This document shows, piece after piece, positions 26,057 to 36,810 of a stretch of 64,000 nucleotides of DNA (position 1 is its first letter; every line of letters starts with the position of its first letter). The position numbers were made by a program, and so were the translations under genes. Source of the stretch: Ciborinia camelliae (taxonomy: Eukaryota; Ascomycota; Leotiomycetes; Helotiales; Sclerotiniaceae); contig JANPYM010000012.1 of assembly GCA_025890175.1 (NCBI GenBank), positions 613,600 to 677,599 of the forward strand, given 5' to 3'. The notes beneath the pieces are model-generated. The model saw nothing but the letters and a program-made list of their open reading frames with translations. It was not told where the DNA came from and made no database searches.

Positions 26057-27785
26057 ATGCGTACTTTCCATTATTGTGTCGCATTGGCTGCAGCAGGGGC
26101 TGCAGTTGTTTCTGCTTCTGATGCCGCTGCCGCTGCCCCTGATGTAGCCTCTGATGTATCTGCTCTTACCAAGGATACATTCCCAGATTTCGTCAAGGAG
26201 AATGATTTGGCCCTTTTAGAGTGTAAGTTTTTCCGACGCAATGCATTTGCCTCTTGTAAACCACCGACTGACTCATTTATCTTATAGTTTATGCACCTTG
26301 GTGTGGTCACTGCAAACAATTGGCCCCTGAGTATGAAGTAGCAGCTACAACTTTGAAGGAGAAGAAGATTGCCTTGGCCAAGATTGATTGCACAGAAGAG
26401 ACCGACCTCTGCCAAACTTATGGTGTTGAAGGTTACCCAACCCTCAAGGTCTTCCGTGGTCCAGACAATGTCACCCCATACTCTGGCGCACGAAAAGCCG
26501 ATGCGTAAGTAGATGGATTGCATAATCAATGGATTTATAACAGCTAACAAGTATTTCCAGGATCGTCTCATACATGACCAAACAATCCCTTCCCGCCGTC
26601 TCACCATTGAATAAGGCCACATTGGAGGACTTCAAGACTGCCGACAAGGTAGTTTTGGTTGCTTTCTTTGATGCTGAGGACAAGACCTCAAATGCCACCT
26701 TTGACGCCGTCGCCCAGAAGCTCCGTGACGATTTCCTTTTCGGTGCAAGCAATGACGCAGCTTTGGCTAAGGCCGAGGGTGTTACCTTCCCATCTCTCGT
26801 TCTTTACAAGTCATTCGATGAGGGCAAGACTGTCCTCGCCGAGGCCTTCGACGCCGACGTTATCGAGAAGTTCGCTAAGACTGCATCTATGCCATTGATT
26901 GGTGAAGTTGGCCCAGATACCTACGCCGATTACATGGCCACTGGACTTCCATTGGCATACATTTTCGCCGAAACCCCAGAGGAGAGAACTAAGCTCGCCG
27001 AGGTACTTAAGCCAATTGCTGAGAAGCACCGTGGTGCTGTCAGCTTCGCAACCATCGACGCAAAGGCTTTCGGTACTCACTCCACTAACTTGAACCTCGT
27101 GGCTGATAAGTTCCCTGCCTTCGCTATCCAAGATACCGTCAGCAACAAGAAATATCCTTTCGATCAAATGATCGAGATCACCGAATCTGGCATTGGCAAG
27201 TTCGTTCAAAAATTCGTTGATGGAAAGCTTGAGCCAAGCATCAAGTCTGAGAAACTCCCAGAGAAGCAAGAAGGCCCAGTTACAATCGTTGTTGCCTCAA
27301 ACTACGATGAAGTCGTTTTGGATGATACCAAGGATGTCTTGATTGAATATTACGCTCCATGGTGTGGACACTGCAAGAACCTTGCACCAAAATATGAAAT
27401 TCTCGCTGGTCTTTACGCTGATGCTGGACTCAATGATAAGGTCACCATCGCTAAGGTTGATTCTACTCTCAACGATACCCCTGATGAGGTCACTGGTTTC
27501 CCAACCATCAAATTGTACAAGGCTGGAGACAAGAAGAACCCAGTTGAATACACTGGTAGCCGTACCGTCTCGGACATGGTCAAGTTCATTAAGGAGACCA
27601 GCACACACAAGGTCGAAGTTGCATATGAGGAGCCCGCCGCCCCAGAGGCTGAGGAGCCAACTGCTGAACCAGCGGCCGAGCAAGCAGAAGCTGCTACCGA
27701 ATCTGTTAAGAGTGATGCTGAAGAGGTCAAGGAGACCGCTTCAAGCAAGGTTGCTGAGGCTACTGAGGCTCACGATGAGTTGTGA
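26057..27785 (+). CDS. pdi1: Protein disulfide isomerase (ER)
   Basis: Three exons (26057-26222, 26288-26504, 26561-27785) encode 535 residues, the usual length of fungal PDI. An Ala-rich signal peptide ([17 protein letters not shown]) leads into the a domain with active site WCGHC at Cys61/Cys64. Then come the b and b' thioredoxin folds, the a' domain with a second WCGHC at Cys396/Cys399, an acidic Ala/Glu tail, and the ER-retention signal HDEL at the extreme C terminus. The enzyme forms and rearranges disulfides in secreted proteins. The first intron splits the codon just before the first FYAPWCGHC motif. C-ending, strongly biased codons in exon 3 suggest high expression. A likely intron sits in the 5' leader. 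Very secure. Confidence 0.98.
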
Positions 27786-28398
27786 TTTAATTTTCGTACA
27801 GACAATTGAGGTCTCATCTGTATTATTTATCTGCAGCTTCATCCCCACGGATATTGGGGATTGTTTAAATTGTTAAACGCAATAATCTCGGAGAAAATTG
27901 AGAAATGATTTATTAAATACTTGATTTCAGTTGTGATAAAAAAGTTTGTCGTCTGGATTACTTAGCATGCTGATATTTCTGTTTCCATTGAATACCTTAT
28001 GAATAAATATCGAAAAAGTGAATGGTACTGTAAATTGTGAAGCTACCTACCTACCTAGGTAGGTATCAACCCCGCCTCCCGTGGTCCCGTCTCCTAAAAT
28101 TTATTCGCGCCTCAGTCAGGAAGTATTTGGCGGAGCCGGGGAAAGCTCCAAACAAAGCTTGATCATCAACAAAATATACCCAAAAAAGGCCGGTTAAAGA
28201 ACTCCGCACCACGACACACACACACACGCGACAGACATAACAAAGCAATTTGACGGGCACTTTATTTTCTCCCCACGTCAGTCACACGAATTACGTACGG
28301 ATACACTATCCCACATCAGCGGGCGCGGAAACTTGTGCGATTTTCATTCATCACGACCTCAACGATACCTTAGCTCCGAAAAGAAAAAGATAGATATC
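27786..28398. other. Intergenic region with an 18-bp perfect palindrome
   Basis: 612 bp between PDI and the next gene, same direction. At 28048-28065 the sequence TACCTACCTAGGTAGGTA is its own reverse complement, within a longer TACC/GGTA run starting at 28044. A CA repeat lies at about 28215-28228. Confidence 0.7.
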
Positions 28399-29089
28399 AT
28401 GGCATCGCGCATCTTGACACGGGTGGGAATGGGCATGGGCGCCAGCAGAAGCGGAACCAGAAACTTTTCAATGGGTGCGAGGAGAGCGGCGGCTCAGGTT
28501 ACGGAAAATCCTTTGCCGATTAGGAAACCGGTGGGGGCTTTTAGGGGAGGGTGAGTTGCTGTTCTCTTTTTTCTTTACGGGATCTTTCTTTTAGGGGGGG
28601 GAGGATTGGGGCTTTAGGTTTGGGAGGGGAGAGGGGAGAGGTATGGGATGGGATGGGATGGAGAGAATAGTGCATGGGATTGAGGAGATGATGTAGATGA
28701 GAACAAGGGCTAATCATATGTGTGCATACTATAGATTGACCGGATTCTTACTCGGATCAACATTGGCCGGTGCGGGGGTCTACTATTATATTCTGGAGGA
28801 ATATAAGGTTAGCAATGAGTTGTTGACAGAGGATATTTATGTGAGTGCTGCCCAAGCTTGATTTTGGATGGGAAGGAGGGGAAGGGAGGGGAGAGAAGGG
28901 GGGAGAAGGGGGGAGAAGGGGGGAGAAGAGATATAAGGATGAGGGGGGATGATGAGGATTATATGAGGATCTTTGCTAACCATGGATGGATGCGATTAAC
29001 AGAGCCTGCAAAATTCGGTACAGAGAGTCCACACATATGTCCAATCGCTAGAGGAAAAGCTTGCGGATTTGGAGAAGAAGAAGAAATAA
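28399..29089 (+). CDS. Small mitochondrial membrane protein, unnamed
   Basis: Three exons (28399-28550, 28735-28840, 29003-29089) encode 114 residues. The N terminus is rich in Arg/Ser/Met without acids (MASRILTRVGMGMGASRSG), typical of a mitochondrial presequence. It is followed by KPVGAFRGGLTGFLLGSTLA, a Gly-rich single transmembrane segment, then YYYILEEYKVSNELLTEDIY and a C-terminal coiled coil ending in a Lys run. I recall similar uncharacterised proteins in other filamentous ascomycetes, but no name. A single-pass inner-membrane protein is the best inference. The two introns (184 and 162 nt) are G-rich with GGGAGAA repeats, unlike introns elsewhere in the window. Confidence 0.85.
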
Positions 29090-29659
29090 ATCAAGGGGCA
29101 GCATAGGATGAACCAGGCGGTTGCGAGAGGAAGAATGGCATGCATTGAGCGGAGATGCTACGGGAAGGGAATGCAGTGGAGGGGAAGTAAAGGATGGGGA
29201 ATCGTGTATAATATGTTGAAAATGCGATGAGTTGAGTTGAGATGAGATGATGAATGTCATTGCGAGCATGTTGCTAGGCTAGGTATACAGAAAATAAGAA
29301 ACATCTCCAACTATTTTTTTATGGTGGGGGGGTGTAGCTGCGAACTTTGAAGGTTCTGGGGAGCTTGGGAAAGCTTTGGTTGTTGTGGTGAAACATTTTT
29401 TTGGAGTATCGTGTTTAGATACAGCTTCATTGAATATGATACGCCCAGTACTTTCATAATTACCTATCTACCTAGAACTTGTGTAAAAATTCCAAATGAC
29501 GCAAAACTTCACCTTCCACAACCTTCAGCCTCGCCTCGGCATCAACCACCACCACCCAAAAAAACATCCTGTATAAATAAACCCACCAACCACACCACAC
29601 CCTCATCTCCCTTGCAAAGCAAAACCAAAATCAAAACATAAACACAAACACCCATACCC
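29090..29659. other. Intergenic spacer
   Basis: 570 bp between genes in the same direction. C/A-rich before the VPS71 start; no other feature seen. Confidence 0.5.
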
Positions 29660-30841
29660 ATGAATTTCGGCGTCCTCGAAGTCGCGCTCTCGACGGGCAA
29701 ATCCGCGCCGGCCCCCGGCTGGGCATACGTCCCCGACATCACCAACGCGACACCGCAGATCGGGCTGCAAGCGTCGTCGCGGCGGGCGCGCGGCCCCGCG
29801 ACGCCGGGCGGATCCAATGCGCATGAGACGACGAAGAAACAGGACGCCAAGGTCTTGAGGGAGCTGCTGCAGTTGGATCGCGAAAATCATCGCGATGTTA
29901 GTATACCGGTTTTGGGGAGGGGGAAGGATGGGAGTGGGAGGGGTGAGTTGCTTTTTTTTTGGTTTTGGGGTTGGAGGTTTGGGGTTGGGAGGCTTTTGGG
30001 CTTTGGGGGTTTTTTGATGAGGGGGTGGATTGGGTTGGGGAGAGGAGAGGAGAGGGGAGGGTGAGGGGATGCGGATGTAAAAAATATGTATACTGACATG
30101 AATTGAACATAGTGACACAAGGCAAAGTAACGCCCGCGGTGCGCAAAATCCTAGCGTCACAAAAAACATTCGCCAACCATCTCTCGGACTACGAGGCTCT
30201 TGCCTCTCTACCCTCCTCCACCAGCATCAGCACCTCCCAACAACCCGCTTCCCCCGCCATCCCCAGCCCACAAGTCTCGACGCCCGGTCTCACGAGCACG
30301 GGCAAGAGAAGCCATAAGAGAAAAGAACCTCTGCCGCCGGGCGTCGAACCTCCAAAACGAAGCCATAAGAAAAAAGATCCCAATGCCCCTGCTATCTCAA
30401 CACCTCTACGGAACTCCGTCACTCCGGCTCTCAAAGTCGAAGCGAGCGGTCCTCCCCTCCCTACCGAAATATTCGCATCCTCCACCCACCACCACCGCGA
30501 CCGCCGCGACCCCATCCTCCACACCCTTCCTCTCACTCACCCCCACCACGCTCCCCGAACCCAAACCGCACCCCCGCGACCACGATCCTCTGCTCCTCTC
30601 GCGCGTCCCCGTGCTCCCCACGCAGGAAGAAATCGAGAGATTGTGGGCCCTGCCGGCGCTGAGCTATCACGAGGCGCGCGGCGGTCTCACGCACGAGGAT
30701 CGGAGGAAACCCGGGAGGCTGTTTTGTGAGGTGTGTGGCTATTGGGGTAGGGTTAAGTGTATGAGGTGTGGGGGGAGGGTGTGTGCCCTGGAATGCTTGG
30801 ATACGCATCGCGAGGAGTGTTTTGCGAGGTATGGTGCGTGA
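29660..30841 (+). CDS. VPS71: VPS71/SWC6-like HIT zinc-finger subunit of SWR1, with an apparent frame break
   Basis: Exon 1 (29660-29942) and exon 2 (from 30113; intron 29943-30112, 170 nt, G-rich) encode the conserved start (VLEVALSTGK, GWAYVPDI, ENHRDVSIPV) and the TPAVRKILASQKTFANHL block, followed by two Lys-rich repeats (KRSHKRKEP, KRSHKKKDP). The conserved C-terminal part (DHDPLLLSRVP, PALSYHEAR and the HIT finger CEVCGYW...CMRC...CALEC...H...C) lies in the next frame, open from 30200 to the stop at 30841. The switch must fall between about 30430 and 30580, where no canonical intron fits. A base missing or added in the C-rich DNA is the simplest cause; a GC-AG intron (30302-30446) would also restore the frame but would delete the Lys-rich part. 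In yeast Vps71 helps SWR1 load histone H2A.Z. Confidence 0.82.
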
Positions 30842-31290
30842 GGCGTTTGCTTTTAGGGGGAGAGCGGAGATGGATTGTGAAGGGAAGGGAAGGCAAGGGA
30901 AGGGAAGGGAGGGCGAAGCCGGAATGAAAGCTACGCTGTCAATTGTGAAGGTGTGGTGGTTATTATGCTCTCTCGTTGTATTGGTTTTTACAGCAAAGCA
31001 AGTTAGTGTGTGTGGAGAATGCTTATCTCGATGAATGCTTTCATGTTTGTTTGTCTGTATGTATATTTGTATTTATATTTATATTTTATGTATTAGGATA
31101 CCCCCGGAGGAAATGGAAAAATGGAGATAAAAGTCAGGCTTTGAGGGAATAGAAAATTGAAACCGAAGCATGGGATGGGATGGGATGGGACGGAACAATG
31201 GAATGGAATATATAAATAATCATGCTAGCTCAATGATGTATACATTCATCCATCCAATCAATCTAACGTGCAAGAATCTAGATGCACGCA
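30842..31290. other. Convergent spacer between VPS71 and KEL3
   Basis: 449 bp. GGGAA repeats at about 30880-30912 and TGGGA repeats at about 31169-31190; AT-rich probable 3'-UTR DNA in between. No gene seen. Confidence 0.5.
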
Positions 31291-33462
31291 TTAGCGTCTC
31301 CTTCCCGCACCTCCACCCTCGGCCCTCTCGGCCAAAGCAACCACCTCCCCAATCCCCGCCGCCTCCTGCTCATCCTCCAACGCCGTGATCTCCTCTCTCG
31401 AATCCCACCATTTCTCCTCACTCATCTCAAACGCCTTGGTCTTGATCTCCTTGACGCTCAAGGTTTCGGGTTGTATCCCCTTCCAGCGAAGACCCGTCAT
31501 AAGTGCCTCTTGCCATTCATTGCCCGTTCTCTGGAAGAAATCGCGGCGCGATTCAAAGGGGCGCGGATGAGGCAGATTGTCATCGGGCGAGACCGAGGAT
31601 GTGTCGGGTGTGTCGTCGAAGGTTGACATGGAGGGGGATGAGGGTTCGTCGGTTGCGAGGGCGAGGGCTTCCTTGCGTTTGGATTTGCGCGTACTTTCGG
31701 TGTGGAGTTGTTTTTTCGTGTCGCCCATTTTGATATCGCCTTCTTCATCGGCTTCTTCTTCTTCTTCTTCCTCGTCTTCTTCATCGTCGTCCTCATCTTC
31801 ATCTTCTTCATCACTGTCCTCTTCACTTCCAAACCAATTCTCTGGTTCTCGTCGGAATATCTCCTTGACTCCATCCATTTTGCCCAAATCAATGGCGTAC
31901 ATCTCGTCGAATGTGAATTCTCTATCACCTTTCTCATATGTACCTCCGTAGATATAAAGCACATCATCTTGCACGGCTAATTGTGCATTGAACCTCACGT
32001 GTGGGAATTCCGCGAGGACTTGCTTCACAGGCAATGCATCGCCATCCTCATCATCCTGCTTCGTCTTCTCAATCTCCATGTCATCCGCATCCGCCAAACT
32101 TTTCCCCGTTTCCAACGCGGCTAGATTCCGCAATAATTCCTCTTCATTCGCTTGACCCCTTCCTCTTCTTCCTCCCCTCTCATTCCCTCCGTTGTTTTTC
32201 TTCGCCGCCCGTGGTTTCCGCAGGGAAAGTGGGAAATATCGATTTCGCTCGATGTTCCATGCAAATAATGTGTTGAAGAATTCGCTATCGATTCCCTCTT
32301 CGGATTCTTCAACATCGTGTACACCTCCAAATTGTATACCGCGCCCTTTGTGATACGCCATTGTAGCGCCTGCACGAGGAGGATTCGGTGTATTGGCGGG
32401 TTTCTTCCGACGTTCCCAGCGCACGGTGGGAGGGGCTGGTGTGGATGTATCGGCGGGTTGGGTGATTCGGAGGAAAAAACAATCTTGGTGGACCATGGGC
32501 TTTAATACATTTCTCATGGCCATTCCACCCCCTTTCATTTGTTTCCCAGACACGTTCGTCTTGACTCGGGAATATCCTCCATACATTACAGCACCGCTTT
32601 CATGAGGGAGAAAGGTAAAAGAAGATCGAGGATCGGGCTTTTGGGTCACGGGTGGGAGGACCGGGTTGTGCCAGATGAAGTTGGATGTGTCGTAGATCCA
32701 GAGGTCGGAGAGATATTTTGTGGCTTGGGATGTATCTTGGAAACCTCCGAAGAGGATGATGTAATTTTTGTAGTAGGTCATGCGGTGACCACTACGGGCT
32801 GGAGGGGTTTTACCTTTGGTTTCTAGGCGGGTCCATTCACGTTCAGAGGGGCTGAGATGCCAGAAATCCTGTGTATATTGTTAGTATATGTTCATACATC
32901 CACTTTCTTCATCCTCTTCCCTCACATGGTGAGGAGATTAGACGGGAATAAAACTCACGTTATAATGATAAAAGGTCCCCTGCTTCGGACTCGAAAACTC
33001 CCCTCCAAACATGTAAATTCCCCCCGAATTACCCCCCCTACACCAAGCATGCCCGGATCTCGGCAACGGAGCATTCGGACTCGTCACCACATGCCACTCA
33101 TCCTTATTAATAGCATAAACATACAAATCATTAAAGAAAGTCGCCAAGGCCCCATTGAAATACTCGCCGCCGAATAAAAACAACTCATTCGCATTACTAG
33201 GACTAGCAATCAGAGTTGAAGAAGCTCGAGGTCTAGGCGCTTCACAAGGCACTTCGGTGATTTTCAAGAAGGATTCTTGCGCTTTAGCATATTCGGCAAG
33301 AACGGAATCGAGGTCGACGGATTCATTATCGCTGTCATCGGCGGATTTGGATTTTTGGGCTTTGGTCTTTTCTTTCTTGTCGGCTTTCTTCTCTTGCTTT
33401 TGCTTCTTCTCCGCAAGCTTCTTCTTTTTATCTTCGGATTTGGATTTCTTGTCTTTGGCCAT
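31291..33462 (-). CDS. KEL3: Kelch-repeat protein, KEL3/KLHDC4 type
   Basis: Two exons (32959-33462 and 31291-32868; 90-nt intron) encode 693 residues, close to yeast Kel3. It begins with a Lys/Glu-rich helix (MAKDKKSKSEDKKKKLAEK) of about 45 residues, then kelch blades with the GG motifs in ELFLFGGEY, GIYMFGGEF, YIILFGGFQ, AVMYGGYSR, GIQFGGVHD and LYIYGGTYE. A long acidic run (Asp/Glu, 31745-31812) and a C-terminal region with RRDFFQRTGNEWQ and EKWWDSREE follow, as in the family. The kelch propeller is a protein-binding platform; the cellular role of Kel3/KLHDC4 is poorly known. The ATG at 33462 directly starts the Lys-rich leader. Confidence 0.93.
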
Positions 33463-34162
33463 CTTGGATGGTTGAAGAGAGACAGAAGGAAGTAGATAGG
33501 AATAAGTGTGACCACCACGTGACTAGGAGAATTGAGTCAGTGGTTTTGTAGATGTAGCGTGTGTAGCTGTGGTGGCTTGAAGGGTGTAATATAGGTATGT
33601 AGATGTAATTTCTTAAGAGACTTGGAGCCTCATGTGTTGCTTTCTATGTTGGTGTACCATACAGCCAACCAGTAGTGAATTGAAGATTTTGCAAGCAAGA
33701 GACATGAGAAAATGAACTTTCATTTTTTTTATCCCGAATGACAGCCAACTACCACCATCATTGATGATAATTCAACTCTGCTCCTTTCTCCCCCTTTCCA
33801 ATATGTCTGTAAATACAAATACTAAGAGGATATTGAAGATCACATACCGTTTAGTTTTTGGTTAATTGATCCCTATGAACTTTTTTCTTTGTGGAAGGTG
33901 TTAACCTTGGTGGGGTTGGGATTTTGGGTGATGCACATAAAATTATCCACCCTTGAGGGGTGATTGTGCCCCACGTTTGGATAACTTCCCTTTTGAGATT
34001 ATATCTACATACCTAGTTTGGAGTTTTCCCGATATCCAGAGTCACTTTTCCCGAGATATTGAGATATTTTGGAATATTTCATCTCTGATGCTCTACGTCA
34101 ACCTCAACCGACAACTTTCTAAACTGTTAAGGAAAGCACCAGTCACAACACTACATAGCAAG
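33463..34162. promoter_or_regulatory. Divergent promoter between KEL3 and proline iminopeptidase
   Basis: 700 bp separate the start codons of the two genes. AT-rich, with no clear known element. Short ORFs are not credible. Confidence 0.5.
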
Positions 34163-36184
34163 ATGATGTCTTACTCTCAGCTGGTAGACTCAAAAACACA
34201 TTTGATACCGGGTGAGATAGTATTTTATTTTGAAATGTTATATCTGCTTATTGGATATGGTCAATCTCTGGGGAATTGATGGGCTCCTTGTTTGGACCTA
34301 TGATTATCATTCTCCTTGATATAGATCACTAAGAAATCTAAATTAACAAAATTACAGGAAAACTCAAGGTTTCAGAACTGTTCTTCGAAGTTCCTCTGGA
34401 GTGTGTAGTTTCCCCAGAGAATTTATTCGTATGCCAAGCAAACGGCAGCAAATATCTTCTTAACAAGAGGCTGACTCGAACCTATCTAGCTACGCCAATG
34501 AGTCAAAAGGTTCAATTCGAATCTTTGCGCGCAGCGTGATAAAGTATGAAAATCCAGCAACCAAGCCCACGGAAGAAGAAACCCGCAAGTCTTCCCAAAA
34601 GCCTTGGTTCGTTTACCTCCAAGGTGGACCCGGATTTGGATGTAGACCTCCTCAAGATGCACCAATTACCAATGCAGTCCTCGATAAGGGCTACCAGATG
34701 TTGTACATTGATCAGCGTGGTACTGGATTGAGTAATCCAATCTCAGCTGATTCTTTGGCTTTACAAGGAGATGCTCAAAGCCAAGCGGATTATCTTAAGC
34801 ATTTTAGAGCTGATAATATTGTGAGGGATTGTGAGGCTATACGCAGGATTCTTACCGCTGATTATCCCGAAGAACTTAAAAAGTATACAGTTTTCTTTGT
34901 CTCTCCTTCGAAGCTCTTCCGCTCTCCCACTTTTCCAATCTCCTACAGATTTTCTCTTCACCTCGTCCTTCCCCCACAATTCTGCTCCAAATACATAACT
35001 CTTCAGTTTTCCATACCTTGAACTTCATATTGTTCAGCGTCAGGGTGAACATTCGCTAATTTTACCAGATGGTCTGTCTTCGGCCAATCCTTCGGTGGTT
35101 TCTGTGTCCTCACATATCTTTCTTTCCATTACCAAGGACTCCGCGAAGTCTTCACCAGTGGTGGACTTGCCCCAGTAGGCCATACAGCTGAGAGAGTCTA
35201 TCGTGCCACCTTCCAAAAAGTAATTGAGCGAAATCGAGCCTATTATCAAAAATTCCCCGAAGACGTCGCTGTCATTCAAGGTCTCGCTATTCACATTAGC
35301 GCCAAAAACGGACTCAAAATGCCATCTGGTGGTACATTGACCGTTCGGATGTTTTTAACTATGGGTATCAATTTCGGTTTCCATGGTGGTCTGGATATGG
35401 TTCATGATATTGTGCTGAGGATGAGTTCGGATTTGGATCAATATTCTTTCGTTACAAAACCAACGCTGAAAGCTATTGAGGATATAGTCAGGTGAGCACA
35501 ATTGGTTCTGCTATTTCATACTCCCAACTGTCCAACTCCGTTTGGATATTTCTTCTTCCCCCTCATCTCCTATATATTTGTTCGGTTTATTCCCCCGAAT
35601 CCTTCCTAGATGCGCAATTACCAACTTCTCGTGTTTTAGTATGGATAACAACGTGATTTACGCCATCTTACACGAATCTATATATTGCCAAGGCAAAGCC
35701 TCAGCATGGGCCGCCGACCGAGTAAGTTCCCTCCATATCAACCCTCACCCAAATCCTAACCCCTCCTCCCATATAGGTTGGCAGAACGCTCTCGGAATAC
35801 AAATGGCTAACGGCGCGGCCGCGCTCCCCCACCTCCATAATTTCCGAACCCCTCTTCTTCTCCGGCGAAATGATCTACCCCTTCATGTTCGAGACGTCCC
35901 CCGAACTCTCCGCCATGTACCCCGCCGCCAAGATCCTTGCCGAATATGCAGACTGGCCTCCTCTCTACGACGAGTGGCAACTTGCGCGAAACGAAGTCCC
36001 CATGTATGCAGCCACTTATGTGGATGATATGTATGTGGATTTTGGACTCGCCCAGGAAACCGTTCGCTTGGTGAGGGGATGTAAACAGTGGGTTACTAAT
36101 GGTATGTATCATGATGCTGTTAGGTCGAGGACGGGGGAGATGATGGCCGAACTCTTTCGGTTGAGGGATGATGTTATTGATTAG
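34163..36184 (+). CDS. Proline iminopeptidase (peptidase family S33)
   Basis: Six exons: 34163-34211, 34358-34400, 34490-34882, 35069-35491, 35640-35721 and 35777-36184, giving 465 residues. All joins are in phase and rebuild family motifs: IPG|KLKVSELFFEVPL|DYANESKG and EELK|KWSVFGQSFGG. The alpha/beta-hydrolase oxyanion motif QGGPGFG is at residues 75-81, and the nucleophile is Ser169 in GQSFGG. DDMYVDF and MYHDAVR near the C terminus carry the likely catalytic Asp and His. The enzyme removes N-terminal proline from peptides. There is no signal peptide, so it should be cytosolic. A second ATG is three bases downstream of the chosen one. Confidence 0.94.
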
Positions 36185-36810
36185 AGGGGGGAGAGGGGTG
36201 GAAGGCGAGATGGGGAGAAGAGATCATGAAATCATGATGTGCAACGAATTACGACAATAGCGAGCATGAACTAGATGAATTCCAAATGATAACTTTATCT
36301 TTAGCTTTAGCAGCACAATTACATTACCCAACCCAATTGATATTTTAAAGCTCCAATGATCCTCTATCATCCGTGCACCTAGTTATAGATATTACCATAA
36401 CTCCATCATGATGCCGATGATATTTGGTAGATTGATATGTACTAGTATCGAGGAATAGGAATTATATGTATATGTGTATGATTTGTAAATCTTTATGTAT
36501 CCGTTGGAGTTTTGTTGTGGTAGAGTTGAGACTCTCCTTTTGTACATTCCTATGGATGAATATCCCATATTCTAATATCCAATACCCAATATCCAGAATG
36601 CCATACCCCGCCAATAACTCCAATCAATCTAATCAACATACGCAAATATCCTTACTCCCCCTCCCCCGCCCTCTCCCAAAAAGCCCCTCAAAATTAACAC
36701 AACCAAGAACCAACTACCCAACCACCACCCCAATCCCCAACAGGGGGTTAAAATCCTCATATGAAAACCCCGGCGATGCCCAAGAACCCGTCAAACCCCC
36801 AAGCCCCCCC
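36185..36810. other. Convergent spacer
   Basis: 626 bp between the 3' ends of proline iminopeptidase and WSS1. AT-rich, then C-rich near 36640-36810. No gene supported. Confidence 0.5.

Noticed and set aside
30302..30446. GC-AG intron to repair VPS71
   Set aside because: It keeps the frame, but it would remove the Lys-rich repeats that look coding and lacks a good branch site. A sequence error is simpler.
31577..31951. Ser-rich plus-strand ORF
   Set aside because: Antisense of the acidic tract of the KEL3-like gene.
34536..35021. Separate short hydrolase gene
   Set aside because: This open frame is only exon 3 of the six-exon proline iminopeptidase plus readthrough into its intron. The splice at 34882/35069 restores the GQSFGG motif.
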